64,000 nucleotides of DNA from Rhynchopus euleeides. Taxonomy: Eukaryota > Euglenozoa > Diplonemea > Diplonemida > Diplonemidae. The notes under the pieces were generated by a model, which saw only the letters and a list, made by a program, of their open reading frames with translations, made no database searches and had not been told where the DNA came from. The translations under genes and the position numbers were made by a program. Positions 32,801 to 41,950 of this stretch are shown here, piece by piece (position 1 is the first letter of the stretch; each line of letters starts with the position of its first letter). The stretch lies in assembly GCA_963210315.1 (NCBI GenBank), contig OY723299.1, forward strand, positions 620,001-684,000, written 5' to 3'.

Positions 32801-32974
32801 CCTGCCTGTCAGCGACGTCGACCCGAGTGCCTCCGCCTCACGCGCCAGCTCCGCCTCCATCCCGACACCCACCACATCGTGCCCGGAGTCAGCCCCAGGG
32901 CCCCCAGCAGCCGCCACCACCCCACAGAGCGCTATCGCTGCAACCCCGTGCCACCAGGACGCCCCTGCACGCAT
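29804..32974 (-). CDS. Astacin-type zinc metalloprotease with two C-terminal jelly-roll-like domains, interrupted by a 739-bp insert
   Basis: The N-terminal part starts MRAGASWWHGVAAIALCG (32974), a signal peptide, and reaches AAHEIGHSLGL at about 32541-32511. The second part resumes at about 31769 with GHSLGLTHEQTRKDRDNF, then SIMHYGTNF (Met-turn) and KIGQREGLSPGD, all typical of M12A astacins (HExxHxxGxxHExxRxDRD). Between them lies a 739-bp insert plus one copy of a 20-bp direct repeat. The two parts total 2,412 nt, exactly 804 codons, so precise removal keeps the frame. Downstream are an Ig-like stretch (about residues 235-340) and two copies, about 80% alike, of a ~175-residue LamG/jelly-roll-like domain (KEFGF.SEEELRSAGGHVAL to YVDEMELLC) joined by Pro/Thr/Ala-rich linkers. 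Role: extracellular peptidase. Whether the insert is spliced or inactivates the gene is not decidable here. Confidence 0.82.
31770..32508. mobile_element. 739-bp insert flanked by 20-bp direct repeats inside the astacin catalytic motif
   Basis: Perfect 20-bp repeats (gene-strand sequence AGGGCACTCGCTTGGACTGA) lie at 31750-31769 and 32509-32528 and encode GHSLGL. The insert has no long frame, no inverted ends and no visible poly-A; it has a short AGAGAC...GTCTCT hairpin near 31890. A duplication this long suits target-primed retroposition (SINE/LINE type) or an introner-like insertion. None of the possible precise cut points gives a GT-AG intron, so splicing would have to be non-canonical. No second copy is seen in this window. 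Confidence 0.7.
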
Positions 32975-33428
32975 CGTGAATCCACAGGGGGTAGGGAAGG
33001 GGGGGTACAGGTACAGGGTGTGCTCCGTGCAACCTGGATACGGAGCGTGGTGTGCAGCAGCAACAAGCACAAGACCACCACCAGCAACGGCATCTCTGAC
33101 TGATGTATGGAGTGGGGTGTGGGGGGCGGCATCAACGAGACCTACAGTGCCAAGACTCGCCTTCTCTTACGGGTGTTCGCTGTCGCCAAAGTGCGGCGAT
33201 TACGCACCTGCAGGCAAAGGAAAGGTGGCCAGTATATATACGTTGTCCGGTCCTGCCAGGGAAAGGGGGGGGGGGGGGCTCAGAGAACAGGCACCGTGTG
33301 AGGTCAGGTCAAATCACGACACCAGGGTGCAGTCCAAGGAATGTGGCACAAAATGTGGCCCCAGGCCGTCATATATAATATCTTGGCCTAGTCGCCGTTC
33401 CAAGGTATCTCCAGCCTGTCGTCCGATG
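32975..33428. other. Intergenic spacer
   Basis: About 450 bp between the astacin start and the end of the DUF4116 gene. A G run at about 33266-33277 and a TATATA stretch near 33233-33240 are the only marks. Confidence 0.4.
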
Positions 33429-34703
33429 TTAGAAACAGAAAAGCATTTCACCATTACTTTGCCTTGATGCGAGACATATTTCCCTCTCGTCCTTCAGGGT
33501 GTCATGGACGAATTCCAAGACATGGCTGTTCTGTTGAATCGCTGCGAGATTAATTTCATAGTCCGCCTTCAAGGAGTTGTCGACGTATCGCAAGGCATAG
33601 CCGTCCTGTTGCACTGCTGCGAGACTAATGTCACAGTCGCCCTTCAGGGAGGGGTGCACATGTTGCAAGGCATCTCCGTTCTGTTGCACAGCTGCGATAT
33701 TGATGTCACGATCGCCATTGAGGGACTCGTCGACGAAGCGCAAGGCAGTGCCATCCTGTTGCACCGCTGCAAGACATATTTCACGATCAGCCTTCAGGGA
33801 GGAGTGGACGTGTCTCAACGCCACACCCTTCCGTTGCACCGCTGCGAGACAGATTTCATGATCGGCCTTCAGCGAGGAGTCGACCCAGATGAGGGAAGAG
33901 CCCCCGGACTGCACTGCTGCGAGACATATCTCACGATCAGCCCTCAGGGAGGAGGGCAAGTATTGCAAGGCACTGCCATGCTGTTGCACAGCTGCAAGAC
34001 ATATCTCACGCTCGGCCGTCAGGGAGGAGGGCACGTATGCCAAGACCATGCCATCCTGTTGCACTGCTGCGAGACATATATCATGATCGGCCTTCAGGGC
34101 GTTGTGCACGTATTGAAAGGCGTCGCTATTCCATTGCACAGCTGCAAGACATAGTTCACGATCGGCCTTCAGGGAGGAGGGCACGTAGTGCAAGGCACGG
34201 CCACTCCGTTGCACAGCTGCAAGACATACTTCACGATTGGCCTTCACCGTACTGTGGGCGTACTTGAGGCACAGAGGATGGTCCGCAACAGCGTTGACGA
34301 CATCCTGCTTGTTCGACAACCACAGCGGAACCTCCCACACTTTCTTGCGACCACTGTGCAGGTCATCCAGATAGTGCTGGCACAACACGTCAATATCAAC
34401 TGTGCACCCGTCAGCAACACCTGCAACACTGCTGAGAGGCTCGTCGCCACACAAGACCTCGACCCCCACCGACAGCTGCAGGTCAGCCACCTCCACACCA
34501 ACAAAGTTGGGGAACGTCTGCAATGCGAACACCTTCACCTTGTCAGGCGTGTCGTCGATCCCGATGTCGGCGGGGTGCTGGTCACCGGTCCTCCTGTCAG
34601 CCAGGAACACCAACATGTCTCTTTCTGCTCCCGCCTGCGGGCAACACACCTGTGGTTGTGGGGGTGCAGTCCTGTGCCCAAGGCAGACCTGGTGTGGTCG
34701 CAA
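33429..34703 (-). CDS. DUF4116 repeat protein with ubiquitin-like N-terminus
   Basis: A 424-residue frame. Residues about 50-115 (VKVFALQTF...LQLSVGVEVLCGDEPLSSVAGVADGCTVDIDVL) have the strand pattern and hydrophobic spacing of a ubiquitin-like fold. From about residue 155 there are eleven tandem 25-residue repeats of the DUF4116 type, consensus (K)ADREICLAAVQQDGxALxYV, the last one degraded and ending GEMLFCF. DUF4116 arrays are frequent in algae, protists and some of their large viruses; their role is unknown, though the helical repeat suggests protein binding. The start is unsure: the first Met at 34703 overlaps the duplicated segment's downstream frame, and MLVFLADRR at 34616 is an alternative. 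Confidence 0.75.
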   Translation of the reverse strand: MRPHQVCLGHRTAPPQPQVCCPQAGAERDMLVFLADRRTGDQHPADIGIDDTPDKVKVFALQTFPNFVGVEVADLQLSVGVEVLCGDEPLSSVAGVADGCTVDIDVLCQHYLDDLHSGRKKVWEVPLWLSNKQDVVNAVADHPLCLKYAHSTVKANREVCLAAVQRSGRALHYVPSSLKADRELCLAAVQWNSDAFQYVHNALKADHDICLAAVQQDGMVLAYVPSSLTAEREICLAAVQQHGSALQYLPSSLRADREICLAAVQSGGSSLIWVDSSLKADHEICLAAVQRKGVALRHVHSSLKADREICLAAVQQDGTALRFVDESLNGDRDINIAAVQQNGDALQHVHPSLKGDCDISLAAVQQDGYALRYVDNSLKADYEINLAAIQQNSHVLEFVHDTLKDEREICLASRQSNGEMLFCF

Positions 34704-34716
34704 CGATCAACGTATC

Positions 34717-34868
34717 CAACACATCCAATCCCTCCGGTAGGGTGTCAGTCTCGTCTTCTATATGTGTGTAATCAGGCAGCGTGGTGCTGTCATACGCAAA
34801 TTGCCAAATCATATAGTTTGTCATCATGTGCAGAAGGCGCTACGGAGGGGGGCGGCCGCTGTGCAGAG
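34717..34868. repeat. Duplicated 150-bp segment, copy 2
   Basis: The partner of 22468-22627. On the minus strand it encodes the same MMTNYMIWQFAYDS...TLPEG peptide (ATG at 34827; the frame ends at 34597). It abuts the 5' end of the DUF4116 gene, whereas copy 1 lies upstream of the secreted-protein gene, so it could be a shared 5' exon or a promoter-proximal repeat. Confidence 0.8.
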
Positions 34869-35799
34869 GGGAAGAAGAAACAGCACTACGAAGCGAGTTG
34901 CACTGAAGACAACACCGCTTTGCACGCCACTGTGCTTGGTTTGTTGCCGTGCTCCTACCGCATCGCAGAGCAGAGCAAGCTCATCCTACTCCTGCTCCAC
35001 GTGACACCACACGGGTTTGCTCTCCTCCTCGTTGACGTTGACCGTCGACAAATTCAAAAAGGGCCACGGGTTGCACAAGGGGTGCACATATTGGGCCGGT
35101 GTGTTTTTTCTGTGCGCCAAAGGGGAGGGGGAAGGGGGGGGAATGGGGGTGGATTCTTCGCGACGCTGCCACTGCCAACTCGTTCAACCCATCCCCCCCC
35201 GCCACACAGCTCCGCAGGGCTTGGGAGCACAACGAGGCGAGCCCCCTAACTCCCTCCTCCCCCCCCCCAGCAGGTGCGCAGAAGCGCTGCCTTTTGTTTG
35301 ATTTCTAAAGCCCACACCGCGCCACGCTCTCCTCTCGACTCATTCAGTTCACGACCACCACCGCCCACCCTCCCCAGCCCTCGTTTCGGAGACCCATCGG
35401 CTGCAAGGGGAGGCCATTGGAGGAGCTGCCACATTGCTGGGGCAGCAAATCAAATGTTGCAGATGTCAGGGGTCAGAGCAGGACAGGGCAAGGCGGAGGG
35501 GAGATCAGTCTCCTTCCAGAATGAGAGGTGAGGGGGGGGATTGATTGTCGAGAGTGAATGGAAAAGTAAAGCGAGGGGCAGGCGTGCGGGGGGCTGCATT
35601 GGGCAATGCATTGGGGTGTATGCGAAGCGTGCTTTGCATATGTGTGTATATAGTTGGGGCGGGATGGGGTGTGGGGTGGGGTGCAGTATGTCTTTACCTT
35701 CACTCTCAGAAAAGCGTGTGCAGGGGAAAAGAAAAAAATGCAGGAAAACGGGACCCTGCACTCTCACAGAATGAGAGGGCATGCCAAAAAAAATACTGG
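34869..35799. other. Intergenic spacer
   Basis: No gene recognised. G-rich at about 35122-35145 and C-rich at 35258-35268; a TATATGTGTGTATATA stretch near 35638-35651. Confidence 0.45.
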
Positions 35800-36257
35800 G
35801 GAGGGTGTATGATTTTCCGGATTTTCCTGTTTTTTCCCGATTTTCCGAAAAATTTGCCACTGGTTGACACAAGGGCGAATTTCGAGAAAAATCCGAAAAT
35901 CAGGAAAAATCAGGTTTTTTTCGGATTTCCGGGATGGTCACCATACACCCTCCGGAAAAAAATCCGAAATTTTTGGGTCGAAAAAAATTTTTTTTTCTGA
36001 CCCGAAAATCTGTGTCTGCGGACTGCCACACTGTCACAAAAGTCGAAAAATTTGGCCTTTCCTGGCCTATGTGGTCCCAAAGGGCCCGGGTTGCCCGGAT
36101 TTTCACCCAAAAACACCCCAAAAAAATTTCCGCCATATCACCCCCCAGACACTAGGAGGGTGTATGATTTTCCGGATTTTCCTGTTTTTTCCCGATTTTC
36201 CGAAAAATTTGCCACTGGTTGACACAAGGGCGAATTTCGAGAAAAATCCGAAAATCA
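35800..36257. repeat. A-B-A repeat, left part
   Basis: Unit A is about 156 bp (35800-35955) with perfect 12-bp inverted ends GGAGGGTGTATG / CATACACCCTCC. Unit B is about 200 bp (35956-36154) and T/A-homopolymer-rich. A second unit A starts at 36155 and is split at 36257 by the CACTA-like element. Unit A looks like a small MITE that became part of a tandem array of roughly 355-bp period. Confidence 0.85.
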
Positions 36258-36491
36258 CACGGTGGACTCCAGCGGGGGTAGGGTAACCCTTTTCGGGAGT
36301 CTCAACTAGGGGGAGTCCAACTCCCGCTAGCGGGAGTCTGACTCCCCCTAGCGGGAGTCTTTTCACCTATTTTCACTCATTTTTCCCATGATACCTATGC
36401 AATGTGGCACTCGTCACTGAAGTACAGCCACACACACACACACCAAACGGACGTTTCCACCCATCCCAGCTCGCAGACCTGATTCACAAAA

Positions 36492-37493
36492 ATGGGGAAG
36501 ACGACAACGAAGCCGGCAGTGAAGGTGGCAGCGAAGCCGGCGGCGAAGTCGAGTAAGAAGAAGAAGAGCGCAGAGAGTCCCGAGGCTGCGGAGGCGACGA
36601 ACATTGTGGCTGATTTTTGCACGGCCTTCCTCGTTAAAAAAGGGGGAAGTGTGCTGATACTGGGATCCATTAGAAGGCTCCTAGCAACGGTGTTGACCGG
36701 CAAGGAGATCAACAAGCACAGCCCCCAGGTGGCCAACGCCATCACCGCCGTATTCCCTGACATGGACAAGCTCGCTGTGAGGGAGGTCGAGATGATGCAG
36801 AAGGACGGCACCCTCCCCGCCACCTACAGGGTTGAGGTGAAGCGCGGGAAGGTGCAAGACACCAAGTTGGTGGGTGTCACCCTCAAGCCAAAGATGCCCT
36901 TGGCTTGGGCGGAGGAGGGCCACAAGAAGAATCCGCTGTACCAGCGGGTCCTTGCTGCGCTTGCCCCGGCCTACAAGGAGGTCGAGATGAACAACGTGTA
37001 CACTGCCGTGCAGCAGGAGGAGGATACTACGACGAAGAATGTGATGCAGCACTTCCCGGTGGTCACCCCGTTGCCTGGGGCAGCCAACGTGCATGTGGTG
37101 ATGCTCGAGGGGCTGTTGACCCGGGTTGAGTTTTCAGTGACAGGCCTGCAGGTGTCGCTGACGTGTCTTCGCGTGGTCCACGAGGGTTCGACAATCCCCA
37201 GCGGCACATACACCGCCACCTATTTCCTCCCCAGGAGCCCTGCCGATGGCGAGCCCATCACCTGCGAGCAGGTGGAGGGGCAGTTGGCCCTGTGGAAGGT
37301 CACCGTTCCTTTGGAACAGCCCCGCGCCACGGTGACCGGCTCAGGCCAGGCCAACACCTCCACCGTGGGGAGGTACAAGGACCTGCTGGGGATCGACCTC
37401 GCACAGCCTGAGGTCCCCGACACAGAGGAAGAAGCCCCTCCGAGCATCCCGCAGGCCATCACAGTGGAGGAGGACGACATGGACACCCTCTGA
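36492..37493 (+). CDS. First gene of the CACTA-like element, unknown function
   Basis: A 333-residue protein. The first 35 residues are a Lys/Ala/Pro-rich basic tail (KPAVKVAAKPAAKSSKKKK), probably DNA binding or nuclear targeting. The middle (about 40-250) is a mixed alpha/beta region without a recognised domain, and the C-terminus is acidic (TEEEAPPS, VEEDDMDTL). It starts 234 bp inside the left end and is followed by the transposase candidate after about 200 bp. CACTA elements often carry a second DNA-binding protein (the TNPA role), which is a reasonable but unproven reading. Confidence 0.65.
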   Translation: MGKTTTKPAVKVAAKPAAKSSKKKKSAESPEAAEATNIVADFCTAFLVKKGGSVLILGSIRRLLATVLTGKEINKHSPQVANAITAVFPDMDKLAVREVEMMQKDGTLPATYRVEVKRGKVQDTKLVGVTLKPKMPLAWAEEGHKKNPLYQRVLAALAPAYKEVEMNNVYTAVQQEEDTTTKNVMQHFPVVTPLPGAANVHVVMLEGLLTRVEFSVTGLQVSLTCLRVVHEGSTIPSGTYTATYFLPRSPADGEPITCEQVEGQLALWKVTVPLEQPRATVTGSGQANTSTVGRYKDLLGIDLAQPEVPDTEEEAPPSIPQAITVEEDDMDTL

Positions 37494-37696
37494 GGGAAGC
37501 TGGCTGTGCATCAGCCTGCGGAAGTTGAATGATCAGACTGTCATGGAAGCCACAAACCCCACACTCCAAAACATCGACAGTTTTTTCGCTTGGCTACATC
37601 TGACGTGGTGTGTGTGTTGCAACCTTATTCGGCTCCACTCACACTCGCTCTCACAGGTGTCACAGGGGGTATTTTCAAGACCCATGCCATCGAACC

Positions 37697-39457
37697 ATGT
37701 CGAATGCAAATGAAGCGAAGAGTGTCGGGGAGACTCTTGCTGCCAACCGGCATGCCCTTCGGATGTCTCAACGGACACTCGCCAAGGTCAACCAGCTTCA
37801 TAAGGAGCGTGTTGGTGAGAACCTGGGTGTGTCACGAAAGCGACTCCGCGAAATGGAGAAGCCTGCCTGCGAACGTGTTGAATGGCGCCTTTCCCGTGGT
37901 TTGCTCGGGGCATTTGAGTTCCTCGAAGAAGAGGCGGGAGAATCATCGACAATGCAGTGTAGCGTGCCACTTCTCGGCGTCATGTACACGGACGGATACA
38001 CGCCACGTAATTCATTACGTTCCGATAACGCACGTGTCCGTCTGTCTCTCGGGGTCATCAATCCCGAAAACACGATGACTGCGCCGGGTATTACTTTCTC
38101 AGACCTTCCGAAAGGTGATCACAAGCTGTTCCAAAATCACGCGTTGCTGCAACAGATCATGAGGCTGCACAAAGCGAAAATCTTCCGAGGGGTGCATGTC
38201 GCGAGTGTGTCCATAGCAAGAATAACCGCCGACCATGCTGAGCAGTGGGCAACAATGAGGCGATGCGGGGGGCGAGGGCACCGATGCTCACTGTGCGACA
38301 TCCCAGAAGAACGCTGGTATCAACAGGTGCATCGATACCCGCACCTGACTCTCTCTGAGATGAAAGAGGCTGGCTACCCCTCCCTCTTGGCAGGTGTGCT
38401 TCCCAATGCCCGCTACGTCACCCCAGCACTCCATGACTGCAAGGGGCTCGCCATGCGGCTGATCAGGGTACTGGATGAGACAACAAAAAAAATATTCGAC
38501 AAGACCTGTACAAACCTTGCACTGAATGTGTCGCAGAATGGGACAGGTGCTCAGTTCCGGAAGGTCGTGCTTGCCATGTCACAGGACACCACCTACAAGG
38601 GCTTGTTCCGCTACCTCTTTGTCTCCCTTGCAGACCTCATGCATTTCCGGTATGCAGACATCCCCTGGCGCTTCTGGGGATGCAAGGATGAGTCAGCCCG
38701 GATTCCCTTCTTGCGTGCTCGGATCTCAGGGCATATATTTCACTGGTTGATGGAGCATGCCGAAAAGGGATCAACGCGCAATGCCTACGTACACAGTCTC
38801 CATCATTGGTGGGCTCCAGAAGATGCAGTGCCTCTGCAGAACAACGACGAATTTGAAGAAGCAGAGAACGGACATCGCAAGAAAGATGCCGTTACAATCG
38901 CCAGCTCCGCAACTTACGAGAGAGATCTTGCAATGGCAGAAGAGAAGCGGCGCGAATCGGGCATGCCTTGGAAGGTTGCGCACCTGTCGCAGGACGGGAT
39001 CCTCGGGTATAGAGAAGTCATTCTGTGTCCGTGTCTGCACACCCGACACGCTCATAGATTGGCTGTGTATGTTCTTTGCACACAGTTGACACAGCTGCAG
39101 AAGGGGTTTGTGCACTGCAACACACAGGACTTCGTTGAACCCAGCAGCGCGCCCTACTTCCTGTTCCGGTTCCCCGAAGGATACCGCAAATTATCGCTCT
39201 GCTTGTGCAAAATGCCAATCCCGCTGGGGGCGACTTTCACACCATTCGTGTCATCCGAGGCGACTTTGAGCACGCTTGACCAACGCGCACAGCAGGAGGG
39301 GGATGACAGTTCTGACGAAGAAGATGAGGAAAGCCTGCAGGATGGTTTGTCTTGCCCAAGGTGTAACACAACTACGACAGGCGACGGCCGCACTTTGACA
39401 CCTCAAATTCTAACCGCTCACCTCCGCAGGTGCAGCCGCTACCAGGAGGATAGGTAG
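37697..39457 (+). CDS. Transposase candidate of the CACTA-like element (tnp2-like)
   Basis: 586 residues from MSNANEAKSVG (37697); the frame is open back to 37610, but that part looks like an untranslated leader with a CT-rich AG acceptor-like stretch. Candidate catalytic acidic residues are in MYTDGYTPRNS and ITADHAEQW, followed by GHRCSLCDIP, a C-x2-C placed like the zinc cysteines after the second Asp in tnp2/Plavaka-type enzymes. The C-terminus has an acidic stretch (DDSSDEEDEES) and a final zinc-finger-like CPRC...HLRRC. Family assignment rests on this motif order together with the element's CAC ends. Confidence 0.7.
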   Translation: MSNANEAKSVGETLAANRHALRMSQRTLAKVNQLHKERVGENLGVSRKRLREMEKPACERVEWRLSRGLLGAFEFLEEEAGESSTMQCSVPLLGVMYTDGYTPRNSLRSDNARVRLSLGVINPENTMTAPGITFSDLPKGDHKLFQNHALLQQIMRLHKAKIFRGVHVASVSIARITADHAEQWATMRRCGGRGHRCSLCDIPEERWYQQVHRYPHLTLSEMKEAGYPSLLAGVLPNARYVTPALHDCKGLAMRLIRVLDETTKKIFDKTCTNLALNVSQNGTGAQFRKVVLAMSQDTTYKGLFRYLFVSLADLMHFRYADIPWRFWGCKDESARIPFLRARISGHIFHWLMEHAEKGSTRNAYVHSLHHWWAPEDAVPLQNNDEFEEAENGHRKKDAVTIASSATYERDLAMAEEKRRESGMPWKVAHLSQDGILGYREVILCPCLHTRHAHRLAVYVLCTQLTQLQKGFVHCNTQDFVEPSSAPYFLFRFPEGYRKLSLCLCKMPIPLGATFTPFVSSEATLSTLDQRAQQEGDDSSDEEDEESLQDGLSCPRCNTTTTGDGRTLTPQILTAHLRRCSRYQEDR

Positions 39458-39723
39458 GTAGTCCAGAGTCCGGGGAAACTGACAGAAGCAAAACAAGCCC
39501 CTCCCCATCCCTCTTCCACCTTCCCCCCGCATGATTTTACCCCCCACGCCAGTAGACTGTAACTATATCATGGGAAAAATGGATGAAAATAGGTGAAAAG
39601 ACTCCCGCTAGGGGGAGTCAGACTCCCCCTAGCGGGAGTCTGGACTCCCGCTAGCGGGAGTCTTTGACACCCTCTCAGACTCCCGCTCCCAGACTCCCGC
39701 TAGGGCCGCTGGAGTCCACCGTG

Positions 39724-40155
39724 CAGGAAAAATCAGGTTTTTTTCGGATTTCCGGGATGGTCACCATACACCCTCCGGAAAAAAATCCGAAATTTTTGGG
39801 TCGAAAAAAATTTTTTTTTCTGACCCGAAAATCTGTGTCTGCGGACTGCCACACTGTGAAAAATCGGAAAATTTCCGAAAAAAGTCGAAAAATTTGGCCT
39901 TTCCTGGCCTATGTGGTCCCAAATGTGGGCCCGGGTTGCCCGGATTTTCACCCAAAAACACCCCAAAAAATTTTCCGCCATATCACCCCCCAGACACTAG
40001 GAGGGTGTATGATTTTCCGGATTTTCCTGTTTTTTCCCGATTTTCCGAAAAATTTGCCACTGGTTGACACAAGGGCGAATTTCGAGAAAAATCCGAAAAT
40101 CAGGAAAAATCAGGTTTTTTTCGGATTTCCGGGATGGTCACCATACACCCTCCGG
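39724..40155. repeat. B-A repeat, right part
   Basis: It continues the split unit A (39724-39778), then unit B (39779-39999) and a complete unit A (40000-40155, ends GGAGGGTGTATG / CATACACCCTCC). B here carries a 20-bp extra segment (GTGAAAAATCGG region) compared with the left copy. Confidence 0.85.
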
Positions 40156-41075
40156 AAGAAAATTGAAGGACGTCGGTAAAGCCGAGCCCTTTGTACAACC
40201 GTTTCACTTCGACTTCTTTTCGGCTGTCTGTTTGTTTGCGTTTCCAGTCCCGTGCCTGTCTGTCGTCCGGACGCCCTGTTTTTATGGTTTTCTCCTGTTG
40301 CTCCGTCACGGCGCCTCATGTTCTGGGGTTGCACGTGTTCTTCTCGCTGTTGCGGCGCTGCCTGAAAGAACCCCCGTCCGCCCCTCTCGGCTCCATCTCC
40401 GAGTGCCTACCTCGTTCTGTCCGCTTTCCCTAGGAGGTACAGAGAGACCCCCTCTCCCCGCCGAGCATCTCAGAAGATGCCGTGTCCCGCATCCAAATGT
40501 AGTTGCAGGTGCCCTCGGTTGCGGTGTTGTAGCGCAGTCCGCGCCGGTCGGAGGCCACACGCCACTCTGGAGTGCCTCCCACCGTCTGAGACCCCGGGCC
40601 CCCCATGGGCTGGGGGGGCCTTCCATCGGCATGGCAATGCCTACCAGGTGTCGGACGCGATTCCGACTGTAAAGTGTCACAGTCTGTGGCTCGTCGATGC
40701 CAAGATCCTCGTTACGGTCCGATGAAACTGGGTGTTATTCGGAGCCCTACAACTGCAACACGGGAGGCTTGACAACCGGCTCCTGATGCAGGGAACGTAT
40801 GCTGCAATTTTATCTGCGTTCATGCCATGGTTTGACAAGCCGCTTAAGAATCTTGTTGGATTCTTATGGATTCTTACGCTTATTGGCTCCGAACACTTAC
40901 GAAAAAAAGCCAAGAATTCTTACGATAAGCCGTCAAATCTTATAAGACTTGTAAGAATCTGAGAAAGTCTTATAAGATTTTGGGAAAATCTCATAAGATT
41001 CTTGTAAGATTCCGGAAAATTCTTGCCAGAAATCCGATAAGTCTTATAAGACTTGCGGAAAATCTTATAAGACTT
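40156..41075. other. Spacer passing from GC-rich to AT-rich DNA
   Basis: 40156-40800 has mixed composition with no recognised gene, though a CPASKCSCRCPRLRCCS-type Cys run occurs in a short plus frame near 40477. From about 40840 the DNA becomes a degenerate AT-rich satellite built of TCTTATAAGA-type palindromes. Confidence 0.45.
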
Positions 41076-41888
41076 ACCGTAAACGGAAATATTGTGGACC
41101 GTAATAAAGGTGAACCGTACTATAGGTGGACCGTAAAAAAGATGGAACAAATGGGATTTTTCCGGAACTTGGAACATTTTTACGGTCCACCTATTTTACG
41201 GTTGGGATCGTGGACTTGGCGGTTTTTTTTACGAGTTCCTTCGCGACGAAGTCGCGAAGGAACCAAGGAAATCGTACGACTGAAGCTGCAGGATTAACAC
41301 CACAGGGCCTCAGCACAGAGTGTGCGCTCACCATCGTCCGGGAACTGTTCTCCCACAGTTACTGCAGGGTGTACTACACTAAAGGAGTACGATTTCCCTG
41401 AATTTTCCGGGCACTGATTCACGAATTCACATCTGGAGGGAGCCCGGTGGTCTCAGCTTCTGTCTGCGCGCCCTGCCGTACTGTGGCTGCTTTTGTGGGC
41501 TCGTGCAGCAGGTTCTACTTTTACTTCTACCGGAATGCTCCTTGCATGGTACTACACTTCTCGAGGTGTGGTGGTGGGTGAGTCTCGAGGTGAGTGGTGG
41601 TGATCGTGCCTTTTCCACACGCAGGGAGGACTTACTTCTCTTGCTGGTGTTGGTTGCGGTGGTGGAGGGAGGGTCCAAAGCTGGGAGGTCGGGGGGCCTA
41701 CGTGTGGGTGTCTGCGGCGTGGAGGCCGCAGTCCGCGCCCCGCAACCCACCAGCCCGCGGGCGAAAAACGCATTGTCTTTTCCATATTCAGTCCCAATAA
41801 ATGGTGGACCGTAAAAAAGATGGAACGTTTGGCCTTTTTTTGGGAACTTGGAACATTTTTACGGTCCACCCTTTTTCCGTTTACGGTA
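41076..41888. mobile_element. 813-bp inverted-end element, copy 1
   Basis: Ends ACCGTAAACGGAAA and TTTCCGTTTACGGT are perfect 14-bp inverted repeats. Inside are two fold-back blocks with GGTGGACCGTAAAAA / TTTTTACGGTCCACC ends (41126-41195 and 41803-41870) and a 12-bp-stem hairpin TTCCTTCGCGAC-GAA-GTCGCGAAGGAA (41238-41264). Flanks ATAAGACTT and ATAAGATTT are nearly identical over 9 bp, but the satellite surroundings make that weak. No transposase. Confidence 0.72.
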
Positions 41889-41950
41889 TAAGATTTTCCG
41901 TAAGTCTTATAAGACTTACGGATTTTTCCGATAAGATTTGTAAGTCTTAT

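Larger units (their letters stand above)
36258..39723 (+). mobile_element. CACTA-like (EnSpm) DNA transposon
   Basis: A 3,466-bp element with perfect 18-bp inverted ends CACGGTGGACTCCAGCGG / CCGCTGGAGTCCACCGTG. Subterminal regions (36290-36362 and 39599-39710) hold many direct and inverted GACTCCCGCTAG(G) units, the usual CACTA layout for transposase binding. The uninterrupted unit A at 35800 and 40000 gives the empty site: AAAATCAGGAAAA becomes AAAATCA-[element]-CAGGAAAA, a 2-bp CA duplication (CACTA elements usually give 3). It carries two plus-strand genes, the second a tnp2-like transposase candidate. Ends are perfect and both frames are open, so it looks whole and young. Confidence 0.88.

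Noticed and set aside
40306-40680. Minus-strand 124-codon frame
   Set aside because: Arg/Gly/Pro-rich in the manner of chance frames in GC-rich spacer, with no motif.
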